Source of the DNA: Mucilaginibacter tundrae | Lineage (GTDB): Bacteria; Bacteroidota; Bacteroidia; Sphingobacteriales; Sphingobacteriaceae | DNA length: 30,346 nucleotides | Direction of reading: 5' to 3' | Assembly (NCBI RefSeq): GCF_013408825.1 | Contig: NZ_JACCBZ010000016.1 | Coordinates: 1 to 30,346, forward strand | Shown: piece by piece, positions 1 to 7,700 of the stretch | How positions within the stretch are numbered: the first letter of the stretch is position 1 | Layout of the letters: each line of letters opens with the position of its first letter | Translations under genes and position numbers: made by a program | Notes under the pieces: generated by a model | Told to the model about the DNA's origin: nothing | The model's input: only the letters and a program-made list of their open reading frames with translations | Database searches by the model: none

Positions 1-362
1 GGCACAGGACAAAGCTTTGTCAAAATAAAGGCGCTTAATAATAATGTTCTTCAATTCGGCGCTTTTAACAATTTTAGTTCTAAGTTCCATTCAATATTCA
101 GGATTTCATTTGTTTAACAAACTAATTGAAAAAAAATGAAAAATCCTACCACTTTTCATAATATTTTAATAAGTTTAATAAGTTAAAAAAAATAATTAAT
201 ATGTATTCTTATTTTGAGTAGATATTTATAAATGTTATTATAACATTTATAGATATTAAATTAAGTGTAATAAGGTTATTTAATGAACTATAAAACGTTA
301 CTTAAAATTTATAAACAATAAGTTTTATTTTAAAACAGGATATGATATTTGCCACCCATCAT
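1..362. other. AT-rich region without a recognisable gene
   Basis: This stretch is strikingly AT-rich, especially 115-345. The frame beginning at base 1 stays open to a TAA at 112-114 and could be the tail of a gene lying to the left, but 37 codons is too little to assign. The last 25 bases (338-362) resemble the promoter side of the intact tRNA-Ala at 17931-18004, with a GATATTTG box at 344-351 followed by a shared GCCACC. I see no other gene here. Confidence 0.5.
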
Positions 363-401
363 GGGGGATTAGCTCAGCTGGCTAGAGCACTTGCATGGCA
401 T
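363..401 (+). pseudogene. 5' half of a tRNA-Ala(GGC) gene, broken in the anticodon loop
   Basis: Bases 363-401 match the first 39 nt of the intact tRNA-Ala at 17931-18004 (minus strand) with a single G-to-A difference at 389. Acceptor 5' strand, D arm, 5' anticodon strand and the anticodon GGC are all present. Identity stops in the anticodon loop at 401/402, and the sequence continues into a histidine kinase coding region. The T arm and acceptor 3' strand are absent. About 25 nt of upstream promoter-like sequence is also shared. The copy points in the opposite direction to the intact gene. Anticodon loops are common crossover points for tyrosine recombinases, so this looks like an attachment-site half, though rearrangement between paralogous tRNA genes is also possible. 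Confidence 0.85.
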
Positions 402-1229
402 TCAATCTTCCCACGATGCCATCATCAGCAAGAGCCTGGATGATATTGTTGAAAGCTGGAACGATGCGGCAGAATGGATGTTTGGCTACACTTCCGGGGA
501 AATGATAGGCGAAACCATTTTCAAAATTATCCCGCCGGAGAAGCTTGAGGAAGAACAGCAGATCCTGTTCAGGTTGAAAAATGGTGAGCGGGTGGAGCAC
601 TTTGAGACCAAACGGCTAAAAAAGGACGGAACGCACGTCGATATCTATCTAACCATATCGCTGATCAAAAACGAAGACAATGAAATCATCGGCCTTTCAA
701 AGATCGCCAGGGACATTACCTACCAGAAAATGGCCGAAATGCGGAAAAATGACTTTATTACCATTGCAAGCCTTGAGTTAAAGACGCCATTAACCACCAT
801 TAAATCGTATGTCCAGCTCCTGTTGGTCAAAGCACGTGCCGACGGGGATCAATTTAATGCAGATGCCCTAAGCCGCGTAGAAAAACAGGCCAACAAAATG
901 TCCATACTGATCCAAAATTTCCTGAATAATGCCAAATTACTGGAAGGAAAGTTTGACCTGGTTATCGAGCGTTTCAACACACACGAATTGCTGGAGGAAG
1001 TGGTCAATGATGCCAAAATACTTTCCCCCACATATGAGTTAGTGATGAAAGATTGTGAAGATGTATTTGTACTGGCCGACCGGAATAAGATCGGGCAAGT
1101 GATGGAAAACCTGGTGAGTAACGCGGTTAAATATTCTCCGGTGGGCAATACGATCACTATAGGCTGTAAGACGATTGGCGGCCATGCGCAGATATCGGTT
1201 TCCGACACCGGTATCGGGATCATTAATAA
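391..1229 (+). pseudogene. PAS-sensor histidine kinase remnant, truncated at both ends
   Basis: The reading frame enters from the broken tRNA (a TTG at 391 is the only nominal start) and begins inside a PAS domain (IQSSHDAIIS, then a W-N-AAEWMFGY motif). A HisKA dimerisation region, an N box (NKIGQVMENLVSNAVKYSP) and the G1 box (SDTGIGI) follow, after which homology stops at about 1221. The G2 box and the rest of the ATPase domain are missing, and the frame runs into unrelated sequence to a stop at 1315. The H-box reads ASLELKTP where ASHELKTP is expected, so the phospho-acceptor His is Leu (CTT). With no N-terminus, no complete ATPase and no phospho-acceptor it cannot work as a kinase. The nearest intact relatives would be cytoplasmic PAS-HisKA-HATPase sensors typical of Bacteroidota. 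Confidence 0.85.
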
Positions 1230-1263
1230 TGAAAGTCCCCAACGGTCGCCTCAGGGACTTTCA
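1230..1263. terminator. Hairpin downstream of the SDR gene
   Basis: A perfect 10-bp inverted repeat, TGAAAGTCCC (1230-1239) and GGGACTTTCA (1254-1263), is separated by 14 nt. A T-rich stretch follows on the plus strand. It lies just beyond the stop of the minus-strand SDR and at the point where kinase homology ends, so it probably came in with the SDR group and stops transcription there. Confidence 0.6.
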
Positions 1264-1270
1264 ATTTTAT

Positions 1271-2029
1271 TTAAAAACCGTACATGCCGCCCGAAACGGA
1301 AATTAGCTCACCAGTGATCCAGGCTGCATCATCGGAGGCCAGAAAAACGGCAGCCTTTGCGATATCAGCAGGCTGGCCTCTACGTCCCAGCGGTGTTTTT
1401 TCGACAAACATCTTTTCATAGTCACTGCCGGCAGTGACGCCTGCGCTGGCTGCTCCTTCCGTATCTGTAGCGCCCGGTAAAATAGAATTGATCCGAACGT
1501 TTTTAACACCTAGCTCTTTAGATAACGCAATGGTGAAGGCATCCAATGCCGCTTTAGTTGAAGAATATAACGACGCATTAGGCAGCGGATACTTACTCGC
1601 ACCGGAACTGATATTGATAATGTTTCCTCCTTTATCGCCGAAAAGCTTTAGCGCAGCCTGTATAGTTAGTATAGGCCCTAAAACGTTAACATTGAAACTT
1701 TGGTGAAATGCCTCCACCGAAATCTGTTCGATAGGTGCGTATCCTTGCGCTACCGCGTTATTTACTAAAACGTCTAATGTGCCGAAAGCCTTTTTCGTTT
1801 CTTCAAACAGCCTGGTAACATCGGCTTCATTCGAAACATCGGCCTGAACAGCGATGGCCGTGCCGGCATTATCCGTGATCTCTTTAACAACTTTATCTGC
1901 GCCCTCTTTACTGGAGGCATAATTCACCACTACCTTTGCGCCGGCTGCGGCGAAGTGCTTAGCGATCGCTGCGCCAATTCCTTTTGATGCACCGGTAACT
2001 ACCGCTACTTTATTTTCTAATTTATTCAT
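1271..2029 (-). CDS. Short-chain dehydrogenase/reductase (FabG-like)
   Basis: This is a classical cytoplasmic SDR of 252 residues using NAD(P)H. The nucleotide-binding TGASKGIG motif is at residues 13-20, followed by a D-V pair after beta-4, the NNA motif, and a catalytic Ser plus YSSTK (Tyr and Lys both present). The C-terminus has the usual PLGRRGQPADIAKAAVFLASDDAAWITGE region and a GG-rich end. Full-length sequences of this type are annotated as 3-oxoacyl-ACP reductase or glucose 1-dehydrogenase, but substrate cannot be read from sequence. It is the last gene of a minus-strand set with the F420-type oxidoreductase 12 bp upstream and a second SDR beyond. The set runs divergently from an HxlR regulator, which suggests induction by electrophile or redox stress. 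Confidence 0.9.
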   Translation of the reverse strand: MNKLENKVAVVTGASKGIGAAIAKHFAAAGAKVVVNYASSKEGADKVVKEITDNAGTAIAVQADVSNEADVTRLFEETKKAFGTLDVLVNNAVAQGYAPIEQISVEAFHQSFNVNVLGPILTIQAALKLFGDKGGNIINISSGASKYPLPNASLYSSTKAALDAFTIALSKELGVKNVRINSILPGATDTEGAASAGVTAGSDYEKMFVEKTPLGRRGQPADIAKAAVFLASDDAAWITGELISVSGGMYGF

Positions 2030-2041
2030 GATTTTTATGAG

Positions 2042-2674
2042 TTAAGATTTTTTAAACTTGATCAGGTCCTGGAAGATCAATTGACCCCAGGTATTTCCGT
2101 GCGCCTGTACCAGCAGTCCGCCTTCCGACAGTCTGCCAAGTTTGACCGGCGCGAAACCCAGCTCTTCCGCAAGAACTGCGATCTCCGCAGTTGCACCTTC
2201 GTCGTCGCTCGCCAGGAACACAACTCTTCGGCCGCCATTTACGGCCGGCTCCTGGTCAAGGATAGCGGCGCCCAAATGGTTGAAGCCTTTAACCAATTTC
2301 CCACCGGTAAAAGCCTGCGCTACAAATTTGGCAGATGGCAGCCCTCCCAGCTTTTCGGGAGGCACGCCGTAAGCATTGGTCACATCGACGATGATCTTTC
2401 CCTGCCAGTTGGGCAATGCCTTTGCAACGTCCGGGTGCGATTCAAACCGCACCGCCAAAAAGATCACACCCGCTTTAGCGGCATCCGCCAGTGTTGCGGG
2501 AATGATTCCGTTTCCGATCGCGGCGGCTTCGGCTGCAAAGTTTTCTGGGTCTCGTGTGGTGGCAACGGATACTTCGATGCCTTTGCGGGCGAATGCCTTT
2601 GCCAGGGCCTGGCCGATCTTGCCAAAGCCGATGATTGCGTAGCTTTTTGCTTTGTTGTTTGCTGAATTATTCAT
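2042..2674 (-). CDS. NADP oxidoreductase, coenzyme F420-dependent family
   Basis: The 210-residue protein has an N-terminal Rossmann fold (AIIGFGKIGQALAKAFARKG, about residues 13-32), the F-L-A-V-R strand, and the DVTNAYG region seen in the NADPH-dependent F420 reductase-like family (related to FNO and the NAD-binding domain of 6PGDH). It has only the Rossmann domain plus a short C-terminal extension. Bacteroidota generally do not make F420, so most members are assigned only as NADP-binding reductases. It sits 12 bp upstream of one SDR and 14 bp downstream of another, all on the minus strand, so the three are probably co-transcribed. The natural substrate is unknown. Confidence 0.85.
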   Translation of the reverse strand: MNNSANNKAKSYAIIGFGKIGQALAKAFARKGIEVSVATTRDPENFAAEAAAIGNGIIPATLADAAKAGVIFLAVRFESHPDVAKALPNWQGKIIVDVTNAYGVPPEKLGGLPSAKFVAQAFTGGKLVKGFNHLGAAILDQEPAVNGGRRVVFLASDDEGATAEIAVLAEELGFAPVKLGRLSEGGLLVQAHGNTWGQLIFQDLIKFKKS

Positions 2675-2688
2675 TTGATTTTTTTAAA

Positions 2689-3441
2689 TTATTTTGATAA
2701 ATAGGTCATGCCGCCATCCACCAGGAGTTCGGCACCCAACATAAACGCAGCATCATCAGAGGCCAGGAAAACAGCTGCCTTTCCAATGTCAGCCGGCTGC
2801 CCGATCCTGCCAATCGGCATTTGATCAGCAAAGTGTTTTTTTACCGCCTCCATTTGTTCTGCGGGAACAAACTTGTCAAATGCGGGCGTATCTGTGGTGC
2901 CGGGTGTGATCACATTTGCCCGTATCTTCCGATCTAAAAGGTCGCTTGAAAACCCTTTAGCTAAATAGATCACCGCCGCTTTTGCAGCGCCATACAACGT
3001 AAAATTCGCATAGGCCCGGTGCGCCGCATTGGATCCAATCAGAATGATCGAACCGCCGTCATTCATATGGGGCAATGCTTTCTGAACGGTGAAGTAAACA
3101 CTTTTCAGGTTCAGGTCAATAGCCTCGTCAAACGCGTCTTCATCAAAAGTCGCCACAGTTCCTACCGCGCCGGCACCTGCATTGGCAACAATGACGTCTA
3201 CCTTGCCAAATTTTTCAGCGGTTGCTGCAAATACCCTTTCCAGATCGGCCAGGTTGGTCACATCGGCGTTGATGGCGATAAAATCATCCCCCAGTTTCGC
3301 CACAGCACTATCCAACGTTTCCTGATTTCTGCCGACAATAACTCCCTTTGCACCTTCATTCCTGAATTCCAATGCAATGCCTAATCCAATGCCGCTATTA
3401 CCGCCGGTAATTAAGGCTACTTTATTTGTTAATCTGCTCAT
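2689..3441 (-). CDS. Short-chain dehydrogenase/reductase, first gene of the HxlR-linked set
   Basis: The start is placed at the ATG at 3441 (MSRLTNKVALITGG). A longer frame reaches 3483 but would read through the regulatory spacer. The NADP-binding TGGNSGIG motif, a DVTN segment, the NAGAG motif, a catalytic Ser (IGSNAA) and YGAAK are all present with the standard S-x12-Y-x3-K spacing, so the enzyme should be active. It ends with the usual GGMTYLSK tail. At 250 residues it matches the classical SDR length. It is the promoter-proximal gene of the minus-strand group and faces the hxlR-type gene across a 107-bp spacer with palindromes. Genes in this position are commonly the target of the divergent HxlR regulator. 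The substrate is unknown. Confidence 0.9.
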   Translation of the reverse strand: MSRLTNKVALITGGNSGIGLGIALEFRNEGAKGVIVGRNQETLDSAVAKLGDDFIAINADVTNLADLERVFAATAEKFGKVDVIVANAGAGAVGTVATFDEDAFDEAIDLNLKSVYFTVQKALPHMNDGGSIILIGSNAAHRAYANFTLYGAAKAAVIYLAKGFSSDLLDRKIRANVITPGTTDTPAFDKFVPAEQMEAVKKHFADQMPIGRIGQPADIGKAAVFLASDDAAFMLGAELLVDGGMTYLSK

Positions 3442-3463
3442 TTTTAATTTATTATTAAATTTG

Positions 3464-3534
3464 TTTCGCAAAGTTACTATCATTAGTTTATATTTGTAAC
3501 TAATAGAGGTTTATCTGGTTACTGCGAGGTAACC
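3464..3534. promoter_or_regulatory. Divergent promoter region with two palindromes (HxlR operator candidates)
   Basis: A perfect TAnnTTTG -7 box (TATATTTG, 3489-3496) points towards the hxlR-type gene, with a weak TTTC -33 at 3464-3467. Overlapping it is the palindrome ATTAGTT-N9-AACTAAT (3482-3504). A second palindrome, GGTTAC-N6-GTAACC, lies at 3517-3534, just downstream of the expected start site, and AGTTAC at 3472-3477 repeats the same half-site. GTTAC or GTAAC therefore occurs four times in about 60 bp. Autoregulation and control of the divergent SDR by the HxlR protein is inferred. Confidence 0.6.
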
Positions 3535-3548
3535 ACAAATTTGAAAAC

Positions 3549-3911
3549 ATGAGAGACGAGAGATTTTGCGCTTCGAATTGCCCCTTTACGAGAGCTATCG
3601 GCACTATTGGTAATAAATGGAAACCGATCATCATTAATGTGATCAGTACCCGCACCGTCCGTTTTGGTCAGCTGGATTCCATTATACCGCTCATTTCAAG
3701 GAAAGTACTGACTGAACAACTCAAAGAGCTGGAAGAAGACGGCCTATTGGAAAGATTGGCCTATAAGGAACTTCCGCCCAGGGTAGAATACAAGTTGTCT
3801 GAAAAAGGCTTAGCTTTTTTGCCAATCCTGGAAAGTATAAAAGAATGGAATTGCAAATATGAGGTAGCTTTAACACCTAAAGCGCATGATAGAGTAACTT
3901 ATGCCCAATAA
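3549..3911 (+). CDS. HxlR-family winged-helix transcriptional regulator
   Basis: The 120-residue protein has the HxlR hallmarks: an N-terminal Cys motif (FCASNCPFTRAIGTIGNKW, with Cys at residues 7 and 11), a recognition-helix region (ISRKVLTEQLKELEEDGLLER) and a wing (PPRVEYKLSEKG). HxlR proteins bind DNA as dimers; some, such as YodB and HypR, sense quinones or aldehydes through the N-terminal Cys, and such a Cys is present here. It is transcribed divergently from the SDR / oxidoreductase / SDR set across a palindrome-bearing spacer, so it most likely represses that set until an electrophile reacts with it. Start at the ATG at 3549; an alternative start is not evident. Confidence 0.9.
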   Translation: MRDERFCASNCPFTRAIGTIGNKWKPIIINVISTRTVRFGQLDSIIPLISRKVLTEQLKELEEDGLLERLAYKELPPRVEYKLSEKGLAFLPILESIKEWNCKYEVALTPKAHDRVTYAQ

Positions 3912-4099
3912 TAAGGTCAAGTTGTGAAGGAAAAATTCCGCCGTCTGATCCAAATTGCAAAACGTAGTGAAGTTGCTGCGGCGACCTTAAATAAAATGCC
4001 CCAAGCATTCGCTGCCGGGACATTTCAACCTAAGTGATATGATTCCAGAAACACCCAGGCTTATAAAAATGTCTTATCTATAAAAGAAGGAGGACATTT
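3912..4099 (+). other. Short spacer with a possible gene fragment upstream of the IS remnant
   Basis: A frame from 3924 (GTG) to a TGA at 4035-4037 gives 37 residues with coding-like composition (KEKFRRLIQIAKRSEVAAA), opened by a stop at 3912-3914. I do not recognise it; it could be the tail of a gene cut by the neighbouring insertion. The rest, 4038-4099, is probably the left non-coding end of the IS110-type element and carries an AAGGAGGA ribosome site just before the transposase ATG. Confidence 0.3.
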
Positions 4100-4731
4100 A
4101 TGAAAGAACAGAACGGTGCAGATGTAAACATTATTCCGCAACTGGAAAAAGCATGTGGCCTGGATATGCACAAAGACAAGATCGTCGGCTTTATTTCGGG
4201 CAAGGATGGTAGCGGACAGGAACTCAAAGAGTTTGGCACATTCACCTGTGAACTGAATGACGTTAAAGCATGGTTGCAAGGTCATCATGTCGAACATTGT
4301 CTGATGGAAAGCACAGGTATTTATTGGATGAGTTTGTATGCCATACTTACCGAAGCTAGTATTCATGTTACTGTGGCTAACCCCACACATATTAAACAGG
4401 TGCCTAAACGCAAGACTGACCGCAAAGATGCCAAATGGCTTTGCACCCTATTGCTGAACGGATTGGTGCGGCCAAGCTTTATGCCGACAGCCGAGCAGCG
4501 GATTTACGCGATCACTGCCGCAGCGGGTTGTTTTATATGCGGCAGCAGAACAAAACTCAGAACCGGCTACTCAAGATACTGGAAAGCAACAATATCAAGT
4601 AGCGCTCTGTCATCAGCAGCATCAAAAACAAGTCGGCCATGAGCATGATACGATTGTTAGCTGCCGGCGTGACTGACAAAAAAAAGTTGATCGCATGCGC
4701 TCTCGGACGTGTTAAACTTAAAAAAGAGGGA
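4100..4731 (+). mobile_element. IS110-family transposase remnant (frameshift, stop, 3' truncation)
   Basis: The first 135 or so residues match the DEDD-type N-terminal domain of IS110 transposases: GLDMHKDKIV with the first Asp, MESTGIYW with the Glu, and KTDRKDAKWLCTLLLNGLVRPSF with the D-x-x-D pair. Near 4510 the coding phase shifts. The continuing frame reads SGLFYMRQQNKTQNRLLKILESNN, meets an in-frame TAG near 4597, then resumes as ISSIKNKSAMSMIRLLAAG to about 4731. There homology passes abruptly into the start of an oppositely oriented NAD(P)-binding gene. The C-terminal Tnp_20 domain with its catalytic Ser is missing, so the copy is inactive. IS110 elements lack conventional terminal inverted repeats, and exact ends cannot be set from sequence. 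Confidence 0.85.
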
Positions 4732-4881
4732 TTGAACGATCTCGCAGCCAAGATCGGCAAGCTGCTGAACTTTACCGGGAGTGCGAGCGATGCAGCGCAC
4801 GCGGTAATCCGCTGCAACCAGCTGCCTGCATAAGTAACTTCCGACAAAACCGGATGCCCCGATCACCAAAATATTTTTCAT
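4732..4881 (-). pseudogene. N-terminal stump of an NAD(P)-binding epimerase/NmrA-like gene
   Basis: From the ATG at 4881 the minus strand encodes about 50 residues of a Rossmann protein (MKNILVIGASGFVGSYLCRQ, ending LGCEIVQ) with an intact GxSGFVG dinucleotide motif. After the Gln codon at 4732 the frame continues into reversed IS110 coding sequence, so the gene is cut there and some 200 or more residues are lost. It is probably an extended- or atypical-SDR member similar to the intact neighbour at 5010-5891 but not a copy of it. The gap 4882-5009 upstream holds nothing I recognise. Confidence 0.75.
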
Positions 4882-5009
4882 GTTCAATTATTTGATGACA
4901 AAAGTCGCCAGAGCTGCTTGAACATTTGTAGCCGAATCCGGTTAAGTTGTAGCCGTTATCGTGCCATCAATTGAAAACATCCATTCGCATCAGACTATAA
5001 TGTTATCTA

Positions 5010-5891
5010 TTAGATATTAGCTTCGACAGGCGACCAGGTCAAACCTTCGTAACGGTCGTTAGCTATTGATGTATGGTGAACCAAAAACATACTGTAGAGG
5101 TATTGCGATTGCTGCCATTTGGGGTAAAGCTCGTTTTCGCCCTCAGGCTGCGCCGCGCGCTGCGTTTTGTTATAAGCAGATAATCCATCGAGGTCACCCA
5201 TATTCACCAACTGAAAATCTGCCCCTTTGTATTGTCGGGCTAAGCCAATCAAATCATTAGGGCTTACGCTGAAACTGGCTATCTGTAAATCCCTTGGCGT
5301 AGTATCGTCCAGTGCTGCTTTTGCCGTAAATGCAGCGGTATCATTCATGGTGGTAAAATCAACTTTCCAGTCTGCCTTACCGTTAAAATAAGCAATGGTT
5401 TTATCTTTTACATTGAAAAGTGGAATGTTATAACGAAGAATATCTGCAAAAGCGCCATTGAATATCGAGGTCGCCTGAATAGGGCTGCCATCAAGGGACT
5501 CTTTAAATTCTTTCCGCAGATCGAAGTTCCTGTTTTCACCCATGGGAATATCCGTGAAATCAGTTGAAAAATCGGAGGGTATAAAACGTGGGACACCCGC
5601 TGCAACCGCAGCATGCAGCAGTGTTGTTTGGGTATCGACGATTACATCACGTAAACCGGCAAGGGCGGAAACGACACAGGAAACACCTTTACAGGCATCG
5701 GTTAATGCCAGCTCATCAGAAAGGTTAACCTGAATTATATCCACCCCCATGTTTTCGAGGGTCGTTATTTTTTCCCGGCTGCTTCCTTCGCGGACGATGG
5801 CCCTGACAGGCACTTTCAATTTAATAAACTCCCGGCATATTTTTTGGCCGAGATTACCTGTAGCTCCCGCCACTAATATTTGCTTTTCCAT
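5010..5891 (-). CDS. NmrA-family NAD(P)-binding protein (isoflavone reductase-like)
   Basis: The 293-residue cytoplasmic protein begins with an NmrA/isoflavone-reductase dinucleotide motif (ILVAGATGNLGQKI, residues 5-18). A typical second-strand region (RAIVREGSS) follows that favours NADP, then the VSALAG strand and the GVPRFIPSDFSTDF segment characteristic of the family. There is no classical Y-x3-K signature, as expected for NmrA-like atypical SDRs, which act either as reductases or as redox-sensing NAD(P) binders. The gene lies 29 bp downstream of the MarR-like gene on the same strand, so the two are probably co-transcribed, perhaps as the tail of the carotenoid operon. The substrate is unknown. 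Confidence 0.85.
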   Translation of the reverse strand: MEKQILVAGATGNLGQKICREFIKLKVPVRAIVREGSSREKITTLENMGVDIIQVNLSDELALTDACKGVSCVVSALAGLRDVIVDTQTTLLHAAVAAGVPRFIPSDFSTDFTDIPMGENRNFDLRKEFKESLDGSPIQATSIFNGAFADILRYNIPLFNVKDKTIAYFNGKADWKVDFTTMNDTAAFTAKAALDDTTPRDLQIASFSVSPNDLIGLARQYKGADFQLVNMGDLDGLSAYNKTQRAAQPEGENELYPKWQQSQYLYSMFLVHHTSIANDRYEGLTWSPVEANI

Positions 5892-5920
5892 TTTTCTTAT
5901 TATTTAGCTAATGCCTGGTC

Positions 5921-6610
5921 TTATTGTGTCGGAGTGATTTCCGCTGCCAAAGTCTTGAGATCCGCTTTGCTGCTGATCGTTTTCTTTTCGTAATGTTCCA
6001 GGTGAAAGTTTTCAAGTTTCTGTAAAAGGTATTGCAGGGTGAATTTTTCTTCAACGGTCAGTTTACCGGTGATGATTTTACCCACATAGCTGGTATATTC
6101 AAAAACACGGAACAATAACGCTTTACCTTCATCGGTAATGGCGATCTGTTTGCTTCTTTTGTCCTTGACATCATCCCATTGTCTTACCAAGCCAGCAGCG
6201 ATCAGCCGCCTGATCACTTCCGTTCCGGAGGTTTTTTCCTGTAGATTGTAGCTGATCAGTTCACTTTTTGATAACTGCCTATTCGTCAGTAGAATAGCCA
6301 GAGCGGTAAAATCTTCCGCAGTTTGCAATGGTGTGCCTTCCGTAGCCTTTTTTATGTAAGATTTGGCGTAGCGGCTCATAAATACGAACAGACGGCTGAT
6401 GTTATTGTCCAACTGGTAAGCAATATCTAAAGCCGCACTATCACCATCGCCAAACCTCACTTCGTTATTTACCCTTTCACCCGTAGCGTCGCCAACTTTA
6501 TTCAGCAAGAACCCCGCAAAATCCTGTATAGAAACTTCATGATCCGGGTTTTCTGCTTCCAGTTCTTCTACAAGACTGATCAATTGGTGAATAAGTTGGT
6601 ATGATTTCAT
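5921..6610 (-). CDS. MarR-like winged-helix transcriptional regulator
   Basis: The 229-residue protein has a winged-helix core at about residues 100-165. It contains LSKSELISYNLQEKTSGTEVIRRLIAAGLVRQWDDVKDKRSKQIAITDEGK, the usual MarR recognition helix followed by a D-x-R-S beta wing. The N-terminal 80 or so residues and the C-terminal tail are longer than in compact MarR proteins (about 145 residues). Members bind as dimers to palindromes and release on small phenolics or oxidants. It sits 37 bp after the MpaB-type gene and just before nmrA on the same strand. A TAAATTTG -7-like box overlaps the MpaB stop codon (6643-6650, minus strand), so the pair may have its own promoter. Its targets are unknown; self-control of the nmrA pair or of the crt operon is possible. 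Confidence 0.8.
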   Translation of the reverse strand: MKSYQLIHQLISLVEELEAENPDHEVSIQDFAGFLLNKVGDATGERVNNEVRFGDGDSAALDIAYQLDNNISRLFVFMSRYAKSYIKKATEGTPLQTAEDFTALAILLTNRQLSKSELISYNLQEKTSGTEVIRRLIAAGLVRQWDDVKDKRSKQIAITDEGKALLFRVFEYTSYVGKIITGKLTVEEKFTLQYLLQKLENFHLEHYEKKTISSKADLKTLAAEITPTQ

Positions 6611-6647
6611 AATTTCATCAAATTAGGCATAAGCACAATTTTCAAAT

Positions 6648-7700
6648 TTAGTTTCTTTTAGCGAGTTCCGGGTTCTGTAATTTAAACGCTGCATAAGCTT
6701 TCCGGTATTCCTGGCGAAGGTCTCCCCGCGGTTTAAAGCCTTTCAGCAGGTTCAGCGTTCTGAGCAAAGTTAGCTTATAAGCCGGCAGTTCGGGTGCGTC
6801 AATAGCCAGCATATCTGCGATGTCTTTTCCCAGCAGATAGCGCATCAGTCCCAGGATATCGTTTGCCGTAGCTTTGCTTTTGTTTACGGAAAGGATATGT
6901 TCGGTCAAAGACCTGGTCAGTTCCTGTCCATGTGCAGAAACTGCGAATTGCCGCTGTTTTATCATCGTATCCAGTTGCTGCGCCATCTTAGCATTTTCAG
7001 GAATCAGGTCTTCGTCCAAGCCTGATAAATAGCCTACAACCGCCCAGATATGCATAAACGCGGCCTGGTCTCCCTGGCTAATATTATATCCGAGCATCCG
7101 TAAACCGCGGATCACGATCAGGGAAAAGGATAGATTGGTGCCTGCCATATCTTCCTGGTTAATGGGTAGACCCCAGCTATCGTCCCATTTTCCGCTTTGC
7201 AACGTGTAATACCGGACCGCCGCATGCATGATCCGGACCTTTAGGATCTCTTCGTAAGCGTTGCCGTATTTATCAAAAGCATCCGGCCCCATGACTTTCC
7301 AAACGAACATAGCCGTGTCAAACAGCCTTTTGGTGGTTTGTTTTCGGATCAGTTCGGATAAATAGAGTACCATCGCGCCATTCGCGGCGTTATAGCAATA
7401 GGGTAACGATAACAGGCCAAGCAAACTCATGATGATCTCCGAATGCCGGGCGTAGAAAACAGACCCTGTTTTCATTAATCGCCGCTGCGCCCAGGAAGGT
7501 AATTCCGTAGCTTTCTCAATAAATGCAAACCCAGGAAAAGTAACCGGTAAAAACCTTAAATGTGCTGCATCCGATCCGCCGCTCATCCACTGCTGCAATT
7601 GCTGTTTTTTTATCGGGTCGCTAAAGACATGTTGAATAAACTCGCCCGACAGCCTTTTAAAGTCTAAGAGCTCATTCGTATATAAGTTGCCGGTAATCAT
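6648..7700 (-). CDS. MpaB / latex-clearing-protein-type oxygenase (DUF2236)
   Basis: The 350-residue, mostly helical protein carries the signature of the DUF2236 oxygenase family (Lcp rubber oxygenases and fungal MpaB): an R-x2-HA-x2-R motif (RIMHAAVR, residues 156-163) and NQEDMAGTNLSFS (181-193). Characterised members are b-type haem enzymes that cleave or oxidise isoprenoid C=C bonds: Lcp cleaves polyisoprene and MpaB cleaves the farnesyl chain in mycophenolate synthesis. No export signal is seen. The start codon overlaps the FAD oxidoreductase stop by 4 bp, so the two are translationally coupled. An isoprenoid-cleaving family next to carotenoid genes suggests a prenyl or carotenoid substrate, but this is inference only. 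Confidence 0.75.
   Translation of the reverse strand: MITGNLYTNELLDFKRLSGEFIQHVFSDPIKKQQLQQWMSGGSDAAHLRFLPVTFPGFAFIEKATELPSWAQRRLMKTGSVFYARHSEIIMSLLGLLSLPYCYNAANGAMVLYLSELIRKQTTKRLFDTAMFVWKVMGPDAFDKYGNAYEEILKVRIMHAAVRYYTLQSGKWDDSWGLPINQEDMAGTNLSFSLIVIRGLRMLGYNISQGDQAAFMHIWAVVGYLSGLDEDLIPENAKMAQQLDTMIKQRQFAVSAHGQELTRSLTEHILSVNKSKATANDILGLMRYLLGKDIADMLAIDAPELPAYKLTLLRTLNLLKGFKPRGDLRQEYRKAYAAFKLQNPELAKRN

Noticed and set aside
391..1317. Histidine kinase ORF as a functional gene starting at 391
   Set aside because: The start codon is a TTG inside the tRNA half, the H-box His is Leu, and homology ends after the G1 box. It is a remnant.
2081..2665. Plus-strand 194-residue ORF opposite the F420-type gene
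   Set aside because: It lies wholly within the recognised minus-strand gene, has a Cys/Arg-rich composition typical of antisense frames and no family match.
4639..4833. Separate small gene on the plus strand
   Set aside because: It reads as the continuation of the IS110 transposase after a frameshift, then as antisense of the NAD(P)-binding stump.
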